Origin: Bacteroidales bacterium UBA5621
Lineage (GTDB): Bacteria > Bacteroidota > Bacteroidia > Bacteroidales > VadinHA17
Direction: 5' to 3'
Assembly: GCA_002424525.1 (NCBI GenBank)
Contig: DIKJ01000137.1
Coordinates: 1 to 29,163, forward strand
Length of the DNA stretch: 29,163 bases
The notes under the pieces were generated by a model. That model saw only the letters and a program-made list of their open reading frames with translations. It was not told where the DNA came from and made no database searches. Positions 1-7,927 of the stretch are shown here, piece after piece. Within the stretch, counting starts at the first letter, position 1. Each line of letters opens with the position of its first letter. The position numbers were made by a program, and so were the translations under genes.

Positions 1-183
1 TGACCTGATGATATTTGCGTATAGTTTTTCAGTGTTCCGCACGGATACAGGTGACCTTAAATTTTTTTTAAGAATCTTGTTAAAAATTATTAAAACAGGT
101 TTTAAAGTAGTGCGGTTTATCATCTGTATCCCCTGATTCTCAAAGGTTTTTTTATATTGCGGCCACACAAAAAGAACTGATAT

Positions 184-1440
184 ATGACATTTACATTTAA
201 AAGAATTTTTTTAGCAGCAGCAGCAGTGATCATCTCTGTTGGCCTGACTGATGCACAACCGAACATCGGATGGCGCGGACCTGAGAGAAGCGGTGTGTAT
301 AATGAGACCGGTTTGCTTAAAACATGGCCTTCAGCCGGACCTTCACTGATATGGGAATACAATGAGGCCGGTGCAGGGTATTCAAGTACCACTGTTACTG
401 ATGATGCAGTATATATTACGGGAAGAAAGGGGGATAATGACGTGCTTACGGCACTGGCGCCTGACGGTAAGAAAAAGTGGGAGCTTGTCTACGGGAAAGC
501 TTCGAAGAGCAATTATCCCGATTCAAGAGGTACCCCGACATATTATAACGGAAAGCTCTATTTAGTCAGCGGTCATGGCGATATGGTATGCGTCGACAGG
601 AACGGCAAGATCGTATGGTCGGTGAATTATTTCGACAAGTACAATGCGCCGCATCCGCGTTTTGGCATTGCAGAATCCCCTGTAGTGCTGAATAATATGG
701 TTATTGGCACCCCGGGAGGAAAGATGGCCGCAATGGTTGCATTTAATCCCGACAATGGCAGAATCATCTGGGAGACTCCTCCCGTTGGCGAGGAAACACA
801 GTATGTGAGTCCTCTCCTGATTGAAAACAATGGCAAAAAGATTGTAGTAACTCTGACCACAGCACATGTGCTGGGAATTGATCCTTCAACCGGCAGGCTC
901 CTCTGGAAATACCATTACGAAGGAGCAAATGCGCAGCAGGGAGGCCGCAGAAACCACACCAACACCCCAATCTACCGCGATGGATCCCTGCTTGTTGCCA
1001 ACGGGTACACTCAGGTTGCCGTCAAACTCAAAATTAACTGGGACGGTAACCCTCCTACCCTCGTCTGGAAGAATACTGATCTGACACCACATGTCGGGGG
1101 CCTGGTTCTTCTTGGCAACAACATCTTCAGTTCGACACATGACAATAACTCCAAGGGAAGATGGATATGTGTTGACTGGAACACAGGAAACACATTGTGG
1201 ATCACTGACTGGCATAATAAAGGTTCTGTAATTTCGTCTGACGGCATGCTTTACATATATGAAGAGAAGGATGGCCATGTAGGACTGGTGAGACCATCGG
1301 CTGAGAAACTCGATGTGGTCAGCAGTTTCCGGATCGCGAAGGGGTCAGGGCCGCATTGGGCTCATCCGGTAATTGACAAAGGGAGGCTATTTGTCAGGCA
1401 CGGCGATCATCTGGCAGTCTATTCACTCAGACCGAAATAA
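184..1440 (+). CDS. Secreted PQQ-like beta-propeller protein
   Basis: A 418-residue protein with an N-terminal signal peptide (about residues 1-24, cleavage likely before Gln in LTDAQ), so it is exported to the periplasm or cell surface. The rest is a beta-propeller of the PQQ-like/BamB type. It opens with a W-R-G-P-x-x-S-G-V motif near residue 30, and blades carry the usual 'D-x-x-x-G-[KR]-x-x-W' endings such as DNGRIIWE and DPSTGRLLWK. I see no PQQ-dehydrogenase catalytic signature or CxxCH haem motif, so the fold does not prove cofactor binding. A 121-bp gap separates it from the next propeller gene, so it may be the first gene of the redox cluster or its own unit. The ATG at 184 is chosen because it gives a complete signal peptide. 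Substrate or partner is unknown. Confidence 0.85.
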   Translation: MTFTFKRIFLAAAAVIISVGLTDAQPNIGWRGPERSGVYNETGLLKTWPSAGPSLIWEYNEAGAGYSSTTVTDDAVYITGRKGDNDVLTALAPDGKKKWELVYGKASKSNYPDSRGTPTYYNGKLYLVSGHGDMVCVDRNGKIVWSVNYFDKYNAPHPRFGIAESPVVLNNMVIGTPGGKMAAMVAFNPDNGRIIWETPPVGEETQYVSPLLIENNGKKIVVTLTTAHVLGIDPSTGRLLWKYHYEGANAQQGGRRNHTNTPIYRDGSLLVANGYTQVAVKLKINWDGNPPTLVWKNTDLTPHVGGLVLLGNNIFSSTHDNNSKGRWICVDWNTGNTLWITDWHNKGSVISSDGMLYIYEEKDGHVGLVRPSAEKLDVVSSFRIAKGSGPHWAHPVIDKGRLFVRHGDHLAVYSLRPK

Positions 1441-1448
1441 GGACTTCT

Positions 1449-1508
1449 TACATCTGAGGGGTGAATTAGTTATTGCTGAGTCAGTTATTGAACAATTTTT
1501 CAGATGTA
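1449..1508. promoter_or_regulatory. Inverted repeat with nested direct repeats, possible operator
   Basis: In the 121-bp gap between two propeller genes, TACATCTGA (1449-1457) and TCAGATGTA (1500-1508) form a perfect 9-bp inverted repeat. Between them AGTTATTG occurs twice (1468-1475 and 1483-1490), and CTGAGTCAG (1476-1484) is itself palindromic. The arrangement could be an operator or a weak hairpin after the first gene. This is pattern only; no regulator is known. Confidence 0.3.
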
Positions 1509-1527
1509 TCTTCAAGGCTAAAAATAG

Positions 1528-1535
1528 TATCTTTG
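1528..1535 (+). promoter_or_regulatory. Candidate Bacteroidetes -7 box
   Basis: TATCTTTG matches the Bacteroidetes housekeeping -7 consensus TAnnTTTG exactly and lies 26 bases before the GTG start at 1562. No clear TTTG -33 element sits at the usual 19-21 base spacing, so the call is weak. If real, it would drive the redox cluster independently of the gene at 184. Confidence 0.35.
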
Positions 1536-1561
1536 AATAATTTACAGAATAATTCAATTTA

Positions 1562-3022
1562 GTGTTAACAGACAGGATCTTCAGGATATTCGTTGTTGGG
1601 TTCATCGCATCATTATTTGCGGGAATTCTTATCTGGTGGATTCTCGCAGACCAGACAAAAGATTTCTCTGAAAACGTTCCCGGAATGGATAACCGGCCAG
1701 ACCTCATTCCCAGGCCGGAAACGGTAGTTATTGGTGAGTTTTTCAGTTCGATGGCGGCCTTTGATGAAGTTGCCCCCGGAAGCTGGCCAAGGTTCAGGGG
1801 CAGTGATTTTGACAACATAAGCAAGGATCCTACCCCGCTTGCGGACTCCTGGGGCCCCGGTGGACCCCCGGTGCTATGGCACGCTTCACTGGGAGAAGGA
1901 TATGCAGGAGCCGCTGTCCACAATGGCCGGGTCTATATACTTGATTACAACGAGAGAACAAAGGCCGATATGCTGAGATGCTTTTCACTTGAAACAGGCA
2001 CCGAGTTGTGGAGAAGGTGGTATTATGTTGACATGAAGAGGAATCATGGCTATTCCAGGACAATCCCGGCCGTTACCGATGAGTATGTTGTGACTTTAGG
2101 GCCCCGCTCGCATGTGATGTGTGTTGATGCGGTGAGCGGAGATCTTCTCTGGTCGGTCGATCTTGAGTCTGAATATTCCATCCCTGATGTTCACAGGGGA
2201 GGCATCACGCCTGATTTCTATGCAGGACAGTGTCCTCTGATTAACAACGGTGTTGCTGTTATAGCACCCGGAGGTACTTCCCTTATGATAGGTATCGAGT
2301 GCAGTACCGGAAAAATTTTATGGGAGACACCTAATCCCGATCGGATACGCATGTCGCACTGTTCTGTCATCCCAATGACGTTACAAGGAAGGAAAATGTA
2401 CGTCTATCACGGTGTTGGCGGGGTTTGCGGAGTAGCGGCTGATGGTCCCGACACCGGGAAAATCCTGTGGAGCACTACTGAGTGGGGCCCGGCAATTGTT
2501 GCAGCCTCTCCCCTCTTTCTTGGTAACAACCAGATAGTTGTTTTCGGCGCCTATGGTGCGGGAGGGGCCAGAATTGCGGTCAACAGGGATGGATCGGGAT
2601 ATTCGGTGAGTGTTACCGACATGCATAAATCTGCTGAAGGCATCTCCAGCGACCAGCAGACACCAATACTTCTCGGCGACCATATCTGGTGCCTTATGCC
2701 TGAAAACTCCGCGGAGCTGAGAAGACAGCTTGCATGTTTCCACAAATCAGATATTTTAGTGCCTGTCTGGACCAGCGGCAGGGAGAACAGGTATGGCAGG
2801 GGACTGGGACCTTATATAATAAGCGGGGATAAAATGTACCTTCTCGATGATGATGCCAACCTCTATCTTTTCAGGCTTGAGGGGAAGAGTGCCGTTGAAC
2901 TGGCCAGACACCATATCCTCGACGGTATTGAAGCATGGGGGCCGCTGGCAATTGCAGGCAACAAACTTATTATGAGGGATGCGCGGACCCTGGTGTGTCT
3001 TGATATAGGAATCCAGAACTGA
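1562..3022 (+). CDS. Membrane-anchored PQQ-like beta-propeller protein
   Basis: A 486-residue protein beginning with GTG; an in-frame stop at 1550-1552 leaves no earlier start. Residues about 8-28 form one hydrophobic helix (ending in a WW-I-L segment), which reads as an uncleaved anchor with the rest outside the cytoplasm. After a linker, S-W-P-R-F-R-G near residues 73-80 starts the propeller. This is the same [WY]-P-x-[FY]-R-G opening seen in three other propellers of the window, with a variant W-R-G-P in a fourth. Blade-end motifs include LETGTELWRRW, DAVSGDLLWS and CSTGKILWE. Several cysteines are present but not in a CxxC or CxxCH pattern. The next gene starts 6 bases after its stop, so the two are surely co-transcribed. 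Role is inferred from neighbours: an extracytoplasmic scaffold or receptor in a redox complex. No enzymatic residues are recognised. Confidence 0.82.
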   Translation: MLTDRIFRIFVVGFIASLFAGILIWWILADQTKDFSENVPGMDNRPDLIPRPETVVIGEFFSSMAAFDEVAPGSWPRFRGSDFDNISKDPTPLADSWGPGGPPVLWHASLGEGYAGAAVHNGRVYILDYNERTKADMLRCFSLETGTELWRRWYYVDMKRNHGYSRTIPAVTDEYVVTLGPRSHVMCVDAVSGDLLWSVDLESEYSIPDVHRGGITPDFYAGQCPLINNGVAVIAPGGTSLMIGIECSTGKILWETPNPDRIRMSHCSVIPMTLQGRKMYVYHGVGGVCGVAADGPDTGKILWSTTEWGPAIVAASPLFLGNNQIVVFGAYGAGGARIAVNRDGSGYSVSVTDMHKSAEGISSDQQTPILLGDHIWCLMPENSAELRRQLACFHKSDILVPVWTSGRENRYGRGLGPYIISGDKMYLLDDDANLYLFRLEGKSAVELARHHILDGIEAWGPLAIAGNKLIMRDARTLVCLDIGIQN

Positions 3023-3027
3023 AGTGA

Positions 3028-3963
3028 ATGAAAAATAAAGTCCTGACGATAGTTTCGGTGATGATAATAATTGCTTTTGTGGTATTTATGATCATCGACT
3101 TCTCATTCTCCTCAGATTCTCCCCAGCCAAATGCAGAACGGACTGGCATGGTCAAACCCGAAGACCGGTGGCATGTATCTGAAACCTACCATTCCAGCTT
3201 AGGCTCCCTTAAAGCAGTCGCCGTCAGCGCCACCGGGGATCTGTTCCTCGGAGGAGAGTCATTCATAACCTGCCTCACCAACGATCTTTCCCCGAAATGG
3301 AGCATAATGACAGATAAACCTGTAACAGCTCTCTCAGTCAGCAATCAGACCATCTATGCGTCAACTCAGGAGACTATCCTTCTTGTCAGCATTGAAGGCC
3401 GGATAAATGGAGAATGGGGACCTTACGAAAGCAACAGCCTGATCACATCGGTCTCATCAAATGATGAGTTTGTGGCATTTGCCGATGCAACAAACAAGAG
3501 AGTCTTTGTACTAAGAAAAGATGGAGAAGTAGCACATATGGTGGGCCATACGGGACAGAAGTTCATAATACCCAGCCCATATTTTGACATTGCTTTGACT
3601 GAAAACAATATACTTTATGCGGCCAATCCCGGGATGCACAGGATTGAGGAATGGACGCTGGATGGAAGACAGACAAATACTTTCGGTATAGCAGGCCTGG
3701 CACCGGATGCGTTCTGTGGCTGCTGCAACCCGTCCCATATCACACTATATAACAATAGTCTGGTAACAGCTGAGAAAGGGCTCAACAGAATAAAGATCAT
3801 GGATAATGCCGGAGAATTTGTCGAGCTTGTATCCTCGGTGAACAAGTTTATTCCCTCAATACCGCTCGATATTGCAGCCGATGGAGATAAAATTTACGGT
3901 GCAAATTCTGCCGATTCGAGATTGTATGTATTTACACGTGAACTAAAAACGATAAACGAATGA
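3028..3963 (+). CDS. Membrane-anchored NHL-type beta-propeller with CGCC motif
   Basis: A 311-residue protein with one N-terminal hydrophobic helix (about residues 5-24) followed by a Ser/Pro-rich linker and repeats of NHL/six-bladed propeller type, for example 'YAANPGMHRIEEWTLDG' and 'VTAEKGLNRIKIMDNAG'. It lacks the W-P-x-F-R-G opening of the other propellers, so it belongs to a different propeller family. Its notable feature is F-C-G-C-C-N-P (Cys 230, 232, 233), a tight cysteine cluster on one blade that could bind a metal or form a vicinal disulfide; that is inference. Its stop overlaps the start of the 54-residue gene by 4 bases (ATGA), which indicates translational coupling. The extracytoplasmic location follows from the anchor. 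Function unknown. Confidence 0.8.
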   Translation: MKNKVLTIVSVMIIIAFVVFMIIDFSFSSDSPQPNAERTGMVKPEDRWHVSETYHSSLGSLKAVAVSATGDLFLGGESFITCLTNDLSPKWSIMTDKPVTALSVSNQTIYASTQETILLVSIEGRINGEWGPYESNSLITSVSSNDEFVAFADATNKRVFVLRKDGEVAHMVGHTGQKFIIPSPYFDIALTENNILYAANPGMHRIEEWTLDGRQTNTFGIAGLAPDAFCGCCNPSHITLYNNSLVTAEKGLNRIKIMDNAGEFVELVSSVNKFIPSIPLDIAADGDKIYGANSADSRLYVFTRELKTINE

Positions 3964-4124
3964 AGCGAGGTACCTTTTTAAGAAGATTGATGCAGGTTAC
4001 GATACTGGCACTCATGTCGCTGGTGGTCCTTGCACTTGGAAATAAAATCGTTACCGGAAAAGATTGTAATAAGTGTCCGGGCAATGGTATTTGCAGAGGT
4101 GAGACGGATTGTGACAATTACTAA
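3960..4124 (+). CDS. 54-residue membrane microprotein with a four-cysteine tail
   Basis: A small ORF whose ATG overlaps the previous stop (ATGA, 3960-3963) and which ends ten bases before the next start. The protein has a basic N-terminus (MKRGTFLRR), one hydrophobic helix at about residues 11-27, and a short tail with Cys 36, 39, 45 and 51 in the pattern C-x2-C-x5-C-x5-C. By the positive-inside rule the cysteine tail faces the periplasm. The tight overlap, the signal-anchor character and the ordered cysteines argue that it is a real gene. A role as a small Fe-S, metal or disulfide partner of the adjacent polyferredoxin and CGCC propeller is inference. I recognise no family. Confidence 0.68.
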   Translation: MKRGTFLRRLMQVTILALMSLVVLALGNKIVTGKDCNKCPGNGICRGETDCDNY

Positions 4125-4134
4125 TGAAAGCAGA

Positions 4135-4707
4135 ATGGGAAAGGGAAACAATAAGTATCAGAACAGAAGGGATTTTGTGAGGAAAACAGGTAAAATCCTG
4201 GTTGCGGCACCGCTTGTGTTTATTCCTGCAGTGCTCGCAAAGAAGACCTATGCGAAAGGGCATGTTTGGCAGATTGACCCTCTTAAGTGCACCACCTGCG
4301 GGCAATGCAAGACTCACTGCGTTCTTACACCCTCTGCCGTCAAGTGTACTCACAAATATGAGATGTGCGGGTACTGCGACCTGTGCGGAGGCTATCTCAG
4401 ACAGGGAGTAAGAACTATCAGCACGGGTGCAGAGAACCAGATCTGTCCTGTCGGCGCCATCAAAAGGGTGTTCATAGAGGAACCCTATTTTGAATACACG
4501 ATAGATGAGGAGCTATGCGACGGGTGTGCCAAGTGTGTAAGGGGATGCCTCGATTTCGGGAACGGATCGCTTTATATGCAGATTCGCCACGACCTGTGTG
4601 TCAATTGCAACGAGTGCTCAATAGCCAGGGCCTGCCCTTCGAATGCGGTAAGCAGGGTATCGGTTGATGCTCCGTATAATATCAAAGACAGGATCGGGCC
4701 GCTTTAG
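4135..4707 (+). CDS. Tat-exported polyferredoxin, NapG-like
   Basis: I start this at ATG 4135 (190 residues). The longer in-frame reading from 4030 would run through the preceding small gene and would bury the export signal. From 4135 the N-terminus carries N-R-R-D-F-V-R-K, a twin-arginine motif, then a hydrophobic stretch with an alanine cleavage site near T-Y-A. The protein is thus probably folded with its clusters in the cytoplasm and exported by Tat. Cysteine groups follow: C52-C55-C58-C62; C71-C78-C81-C84 with C104; C128-C131-C134-C138; C155-C158-C161-C167. This is enough for about four [4Fe-4S] clusters. Size, Tat signal and cluster count resemble NapG of the NapGH quinol-oxidising pair, and a NapH-like protein is encoded next. 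It would act as the periplasmic electron carrier of this cluster. The physiological partner is not known. Confidence 0.85.
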   Translation: MGKGNNKYQNRRDFVRKTGKILVAAPLVFIPAVLAKKTYAKGHVWQIDPLKCTTCGQCKTHCVLTPSAVKCTHKYEMCGYCDLCGGYLRQGVRTISTGAENQICPVGAIKRVFIEEPYFEYTIDEELCDGCAKCVRGCLDFGNGSLYMQIRHDLCVNCNECSIARACPSNAVSRVSVDAPYNIKDRIGPL

Positions 4708-4709
4708 AA

Positions 4710-4786
4710 GCGTAGAGCGTAAAGCGTAAAGCGTAGAGCGTAGAGCGTAGAGCGTAAAGCGTAGAGCGTAGAGCGTAGAGCGTAGA
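4710..4786. repeat. GCGTAGA heptamer tandem array, 11 units
   Basis: Eleven consecutive 7-bp units, GCGTAGA with three GCGTAAA variants, start 2 bases after the stop of the polyferredoxin gene. The same unit occurs at 11422-11477 and 28989-29023, in each case at the 3' end of a gene. Read in reverse it gives a spurious repetitive peptide. Confidence 0.95.
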
Positions 4787-4800
4787 GAATATAACGTTGT

Positions 4801-4860
4801 AAGACAAAAGACAAAAGTCACAAGACAAAAGTTAAAAGACGAAAGAAAAGAGAAAGAATA
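4801..4860. repeat. Low-complexity A/G-rich tract
   Basis: A purine-rich stretch built from variations of 'AAGACAAAAG' follows the heptamer array. The repetition is irregular and no coding potential is seen. It is part of the 236-bp repeat-filled gap inside the redox cluster. Confidence 0.6.
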
Positions 4861-4888
4861 ATGAATAATCAAACGGTCGCACTGTTGG

Positions 4889-4920
4889 ACCGTCGAACCG
4901 TAGTACCATCGAACCGTCGA
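4889..4920. repeat. ACCGTCGA octamer tandem array, 4 units
   Basis: Four consecutive 8-bp units: ACCGTCGA, ACCGTAGT, ACCATCGA, ACCGTCGA. This is a third type of short repeat in the same intergenic gap, lying just before the TTG start at 4944. Confidence 0.85.
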
Positions 4921-4943
4921 ATAATGAACAAATTAAGTAACAA

Positions 4944-6218
4944 TTGAAAAAGAAGCTTCCATACATCCTGTTGTTATTCATGCTGGCATGGCACATGGTG
5001 GTTTATGCCCAGGAGAGGTTTCCGAGACCGGAATTTGAGACAGACTACACCTATCCCGAGTATCAGCTGCCGGTGGCGAGGAATGCGGCCTGGGAATATA
5101 TCGATACGGGCGTGCTTGTACTCGTTCTGTTAGTCACAACCTGGCTGGCTTTAAAGAAGCGTTCGCGTCAGGGACTGGTCTGGATATCACTCTTCTCCCT
5201 TGCCTATTTCGGTTTTTTCAGGGAAGGGTGTATCTGCTCGGTCGGGTCGGTCCAGAATGTGGCGCTGGCCCTTTTCAACGACGGCTACTCCATTCCGCTG
5301 ACGGCACTTCTTTTCTTTATCATTCCGCTGGTCTTTGCCCTGTTTGCCGGAAGGGTGTTCTGTGCCGGTGCCTGTCCCCTCGGAGCCATTCAGGAACTGA
5401 CCGGGATCTGGCCGAAGAAGCTTCCCAGGGCAGTGGAGGCGACCCTTGCAACCATACCATTTATCTACCTGGCGCTGGCAGTACTGTTTTCAGCCACGCA
5501 GAGTCAGTTCATTATTTGCAGATACGATCCGTTTGTGGGGATCTTCAGGCTTAATGCCCCCTACACCATGATCATTTTCGGAGCCCTTCTGCTGCTTGCA
5601 GGTGTTTTTATCAACCGGCCCTACTGCAGATTCCTTTGTCCTTACGGCGTACTGCTTAACATAACTTCGAGATTTGCCTCCAGGCACCTGTCAATAACCC
5701 CTGCCGAATGCATCAACTGCCGGCTCTGTGAGAATGCCTGTCCATATAATGCCATCCTCCCCTCCGATCTGGAGGTTAAGAATGAGGAGCCTGCCGTGAT
5801 CAGACGGAAGTTTATCACATACCTGGTCCTTATCCCGGTTTTTGCCTTTGCTGGAGCCGTTGCGCTCTATATCATCTCTCCCGGACTCTCGGGCGCCAAT
5901 TACGATGTTAAGCTTGCGCGTGAGATCAGGCTCGAGATGGACGAGGGAATTCCTGCCGGTTCGAACGCAGCAATTGCTTTCAAGGGATCAGGGAGAACAG
6001 ATGAGCAGTTATTTACTACCGAAAATGAAATAATCACAAGATACAGAAAGGCGGGCCCCTGGGCAGGTCTGTTCCTTGGATTATCCATTGGGATAGGACT
6101 CTTTTCACTGGCAATACGCACCGAAAGAACAGAATACAGGCCTCACAAGGGGAAATGCTACAGTTGTGGAAGGTGTTTTAAATATTGTCCGGTTAAACCA
6201 AAAATTGAATCCACATGA
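4944..6218 (+). CDS. NapH/NosR-like polytopic membrane Fe-S protein
   Basis: A 424-residue membrane protein. The TTG at 4944 follows an in-frame stop and gives an intact signal-anchor, whereas the next ATG would remove most of it. About eight hydrophobic helices are visible. Two Cys-x3-Cys-Pro motifs, CAGACP (140-145) and CRFLCP (228-233), are the hallmark of the NapH/NosR/Fer4_5 family; a third pair, CICS, lies at 96-98. Classical [4Fe-4S] motifs are CINCRLCENACP (from 256) and CYSCGRCFKYCP (from 405). Basic residues around both suggest they face the cytoplasm, as in NapH. A roughly 60-residue loop between the last two helices would be periplasmic. In NapGH such a protein passes electrons across the membrane to a NapG-type ferredoxin, and one is encoded upstream. 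The 4-base overlap with the next gene implies coupling. Confidence 0.87.
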   Translation: MKKKLPYILLLFMLAWHMVVYAQERFPRPEFETDYTYPEYQLPVARNAAWEYIDTGVLVLVLLVTTWLALKKRSRQGLVWISLFSLAYFGFFREGCICSVGSVQNVALALFNDGYSIPLTALLFFIIPLVFALFAGRVFCAGACPLGAIQELTGIWPKKLPRAVEATLATIPFIYLALAVLFSATQSQFIICRYDPFVGIFRLNAPYTMIIFGALLLLAGVFINRPYCRFLCPYGVLLNITSRFASRHLSITPAECINCRLCENACPYNAILPSDLEVKNEEPAVIRRKFITYLVLIPVFAFAGAVALYIISPGLSGANYDVKLAREIRLEMDEGIPAGSNAAIAFKGSGRTDEQLFTTENEIITRYRKAGPWAGLFLGLSIGIGLFSLAIRTERTEYRPHKGKCYSCGRCFKYCPVKPKIEST

Positions 6219-7927
6219 AGCCAGACGAAAAAGATATCAGACTTTTAAAATCTATCAGCCAGGTTGCTGCAGGCTTTACACTTATCGTTGCTTTGACAAT
6301 GCTGTTCAGCCTCATACAGCTTAAGACCATTGATCCGCTCGATAATCCCATCGTTGCCTCAGTCAAGGAGCAGTACGACAGAGACCCTTCGAATGCTCTG
6401 CTTGCAGAACAGGTGCGGGCTGTTGACCTGATGGCGCGCAAAGCCTATTTCTCGTCCCGGTGGCAGGTTGAGACGGGTTCCTATCTGCTTCTTGCGGGAG
6501 CTGTGGTCTTTATTATCTGCCAGAGGCTTATAGCCGGCAGTAAGAAGATCGCTCATTCACGACCCGGAACGAAGCCTGATGTTCCCGGTCAGAACAAGCT
6601 TGCTATGAATACGCTGATGATCACGGGAGTGGTAATTTTCACGGCGGCAATCGTCTCCTCGTTCGTTCTCAGGAGCGCCCTGCCTGATACACTGTCTGAG
6701 AAACGCCTGGCTGCAGGGGAAGAAAGAGAAAGCCGCGCGTCGCGGCGGGCAGTGCAGAGTGCTCCGTTTGTTGCAGATCCCACCAACTACCCTTTCTTCA
6801 GGGGACAGGATGGCAGGGGTATTGCAGGTGGGGAAGGCTATCCGACAGAGTGGGACGGAACTTCAGGAAAAAACATCAAATGGAAGACCGAGATACCCAA
6901 GCATGGGAAGAGCTCACCTGTTATATGGGGTGACAAGATCTTTGTAACGGGTGCAGAAGGAAAGGAATGCGAAATTTATTGCATCGACAAGAATACCGGT
7001 GATATAATATGGACAGTCCTGGCCCATGATATCCAGGGAGAACCGGATGATATTCCTGAAATGGATCAGGATGCAGGAATGGCCGTGTCGACTGTAGCAA
7101 CAAACGGAACAGAGGTTTGTGCGGTGTTTGCTAACGGCAACCTGGTCTGCACCGATACCGACGGAAGGATTAAGTGGTCCAAGAACATAGGCCTTCCTGA
7201 AAACATATACGGATACTCCTCATCCTTAATTATATATGAGAATATACTTATTGTCCAGTTCGACAGCAATGAGAAGATCTCACTTATGGGATTCGATATC
7301 AAATCGGGGGAACTGAAGTGGGAGACGCCGCGTCAGGGTTATCCCTCATGGTCCTCTCCGGTTATCGGTACTTTTAATGGCCAGCCGCAGGTCCTGATAA
7401 ACAGCAATCCGTCTGTAACAGCATTTAATCCTGTTACAGGTGCCCAGCTGTGGGCCGTGGAAGCGATGTACGGTGATGTTGCGCCCTCGTGCGCGGTTAA
7501 CAGCACCATGGTCTATGCAGTTACCGATTATGCAAAACTGGTTGCCATCCGGCCCGGACAGGCGGCATCGATCATCTGGGAAGACAATATGTTCACACCG
7601 GATGTATCCAGTCCCGTTGCAACTGATGATTTCCTGTTTCTGGTAACCGGCTATGGAGATATTGCCTGTTACAATGCGCAGAGCGGTGATACGATCTGGA
7701 CGCGTTACCTGAATGAACCCTTCTATGCTTCACCCATTATTGCAGATAATTTGATCTATATTCTTGACAGAAGCGGAGTTATGCATATCGTAAAGGCAGC
7801 TGCAGAGTATCAGCTGATCGCCAGGTCCCCGATTGGGGAGAGGGCTGACTGTACGCCGGCTTTTTCAGATAAGGAGATTTATATAAGAGCAAGAACGAAC
7901 CTTTACTGTATATCGGAAAGTGAATAA
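6215..7927 (+). CDS. Three-helix membrane protein fused to a PQQ-like beta-propeller
   Basis: A 570-residue protein whose ATG overlaps the previous stop (ATGA). The first 150 residues hold three hydrophobic helices (about 13-32, 87-105 and 128-148). A basic loop (RLIAGSKKIAHSR) between helices 2 and 3 suggests N-in topology with the remainder in the periplasm. Residue 193 begins Y-P-F-F-R-G, the propeller opening shared in this window, followed by blades with motifs such as DKNTGDIIW, IKSGELKWE and NPVTGAQLW. The segment N-I-K-W-K-T-x-I-P near the start closely parallels the propeller encoded at 18094-19452, so the two are likely paralogues. The odd helix count makes this different from the single-anchor propellers and ties it physically to the membrane. 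It may dock the propeller to the NapH-like subunit; that is inference. Confidence 0.82.
   Translation: MKPDEKDIRLLKSISQVAAGFTLIVALTMLFSLIQLKTIDPLDNPIVASVKEQYDRDPSNALLAEQVRAVDLMARKAYFSSRWQVETGSYLLLAGAVVFIICQRLIAGSKKIAHSRPGTKPDVPGQNKLAMNTLMITGVVIFTAAIVSSFVLRSALPDTLSEKRLAAGEERESRASRRAVQSAPFVADPTNYPFFRGQDGRGIAGGEGYPTEWDGTSGKNIKWKTEIPKHGKSSPVIWGDKIFVTGAEGKECEIYCIDKNTGDIIWTVLAHDIQGEPDDIPEMDQDAGMAVSTVATNGTEVCAVFANGNLVCTDTDGRIKWSKNIGLPENIYGYSSSLIIYENILIVQFDSNEKISLMGFDIKSGELKWETPRQGYPSWSSPVIGTFNGQPQVLINSNPSVTAFNPVTGAQLWAVEAMYGDVAPSCAVNSTMVYAVTDYAKLVAIRPGQAASIIWEDNMFTPDVSSPVATDDFLFLVTGYGDIACYNAQSGDTIWTRYLNEPFYASPIIADNLIYILDRSGVMHIVKAAAEYQLIARSPIGERADCTPAFSDKEIYIRARTNLYCISESE

Noticed and set aside
184..1440. 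Genuine PQQ-dependent dehydrogenase
   Set aside because: The propeller lacks the catalytic Asp/Glu and vicinal-cysteine signature and has no haem domain; only the repeat family is supported.
4030..4134. N-terminal extension of the polyferredoxin reading frame
   Set aside because: It overlaps the better-supported 54-residue gene and would bury the twin-arginine signal that starts right after ATG 4135.
4710..4786. CRISPR array
   Set aside because: Units are contiguous 7-mers without spacers, and no cas genes are present.
4618..4872. 84-residue minus-strand frame with YALRSTL repeats
   Set aside because: Same artefact: the GCGTAGA array read in reverse, joined to the antisense of the ferredoxin gene.
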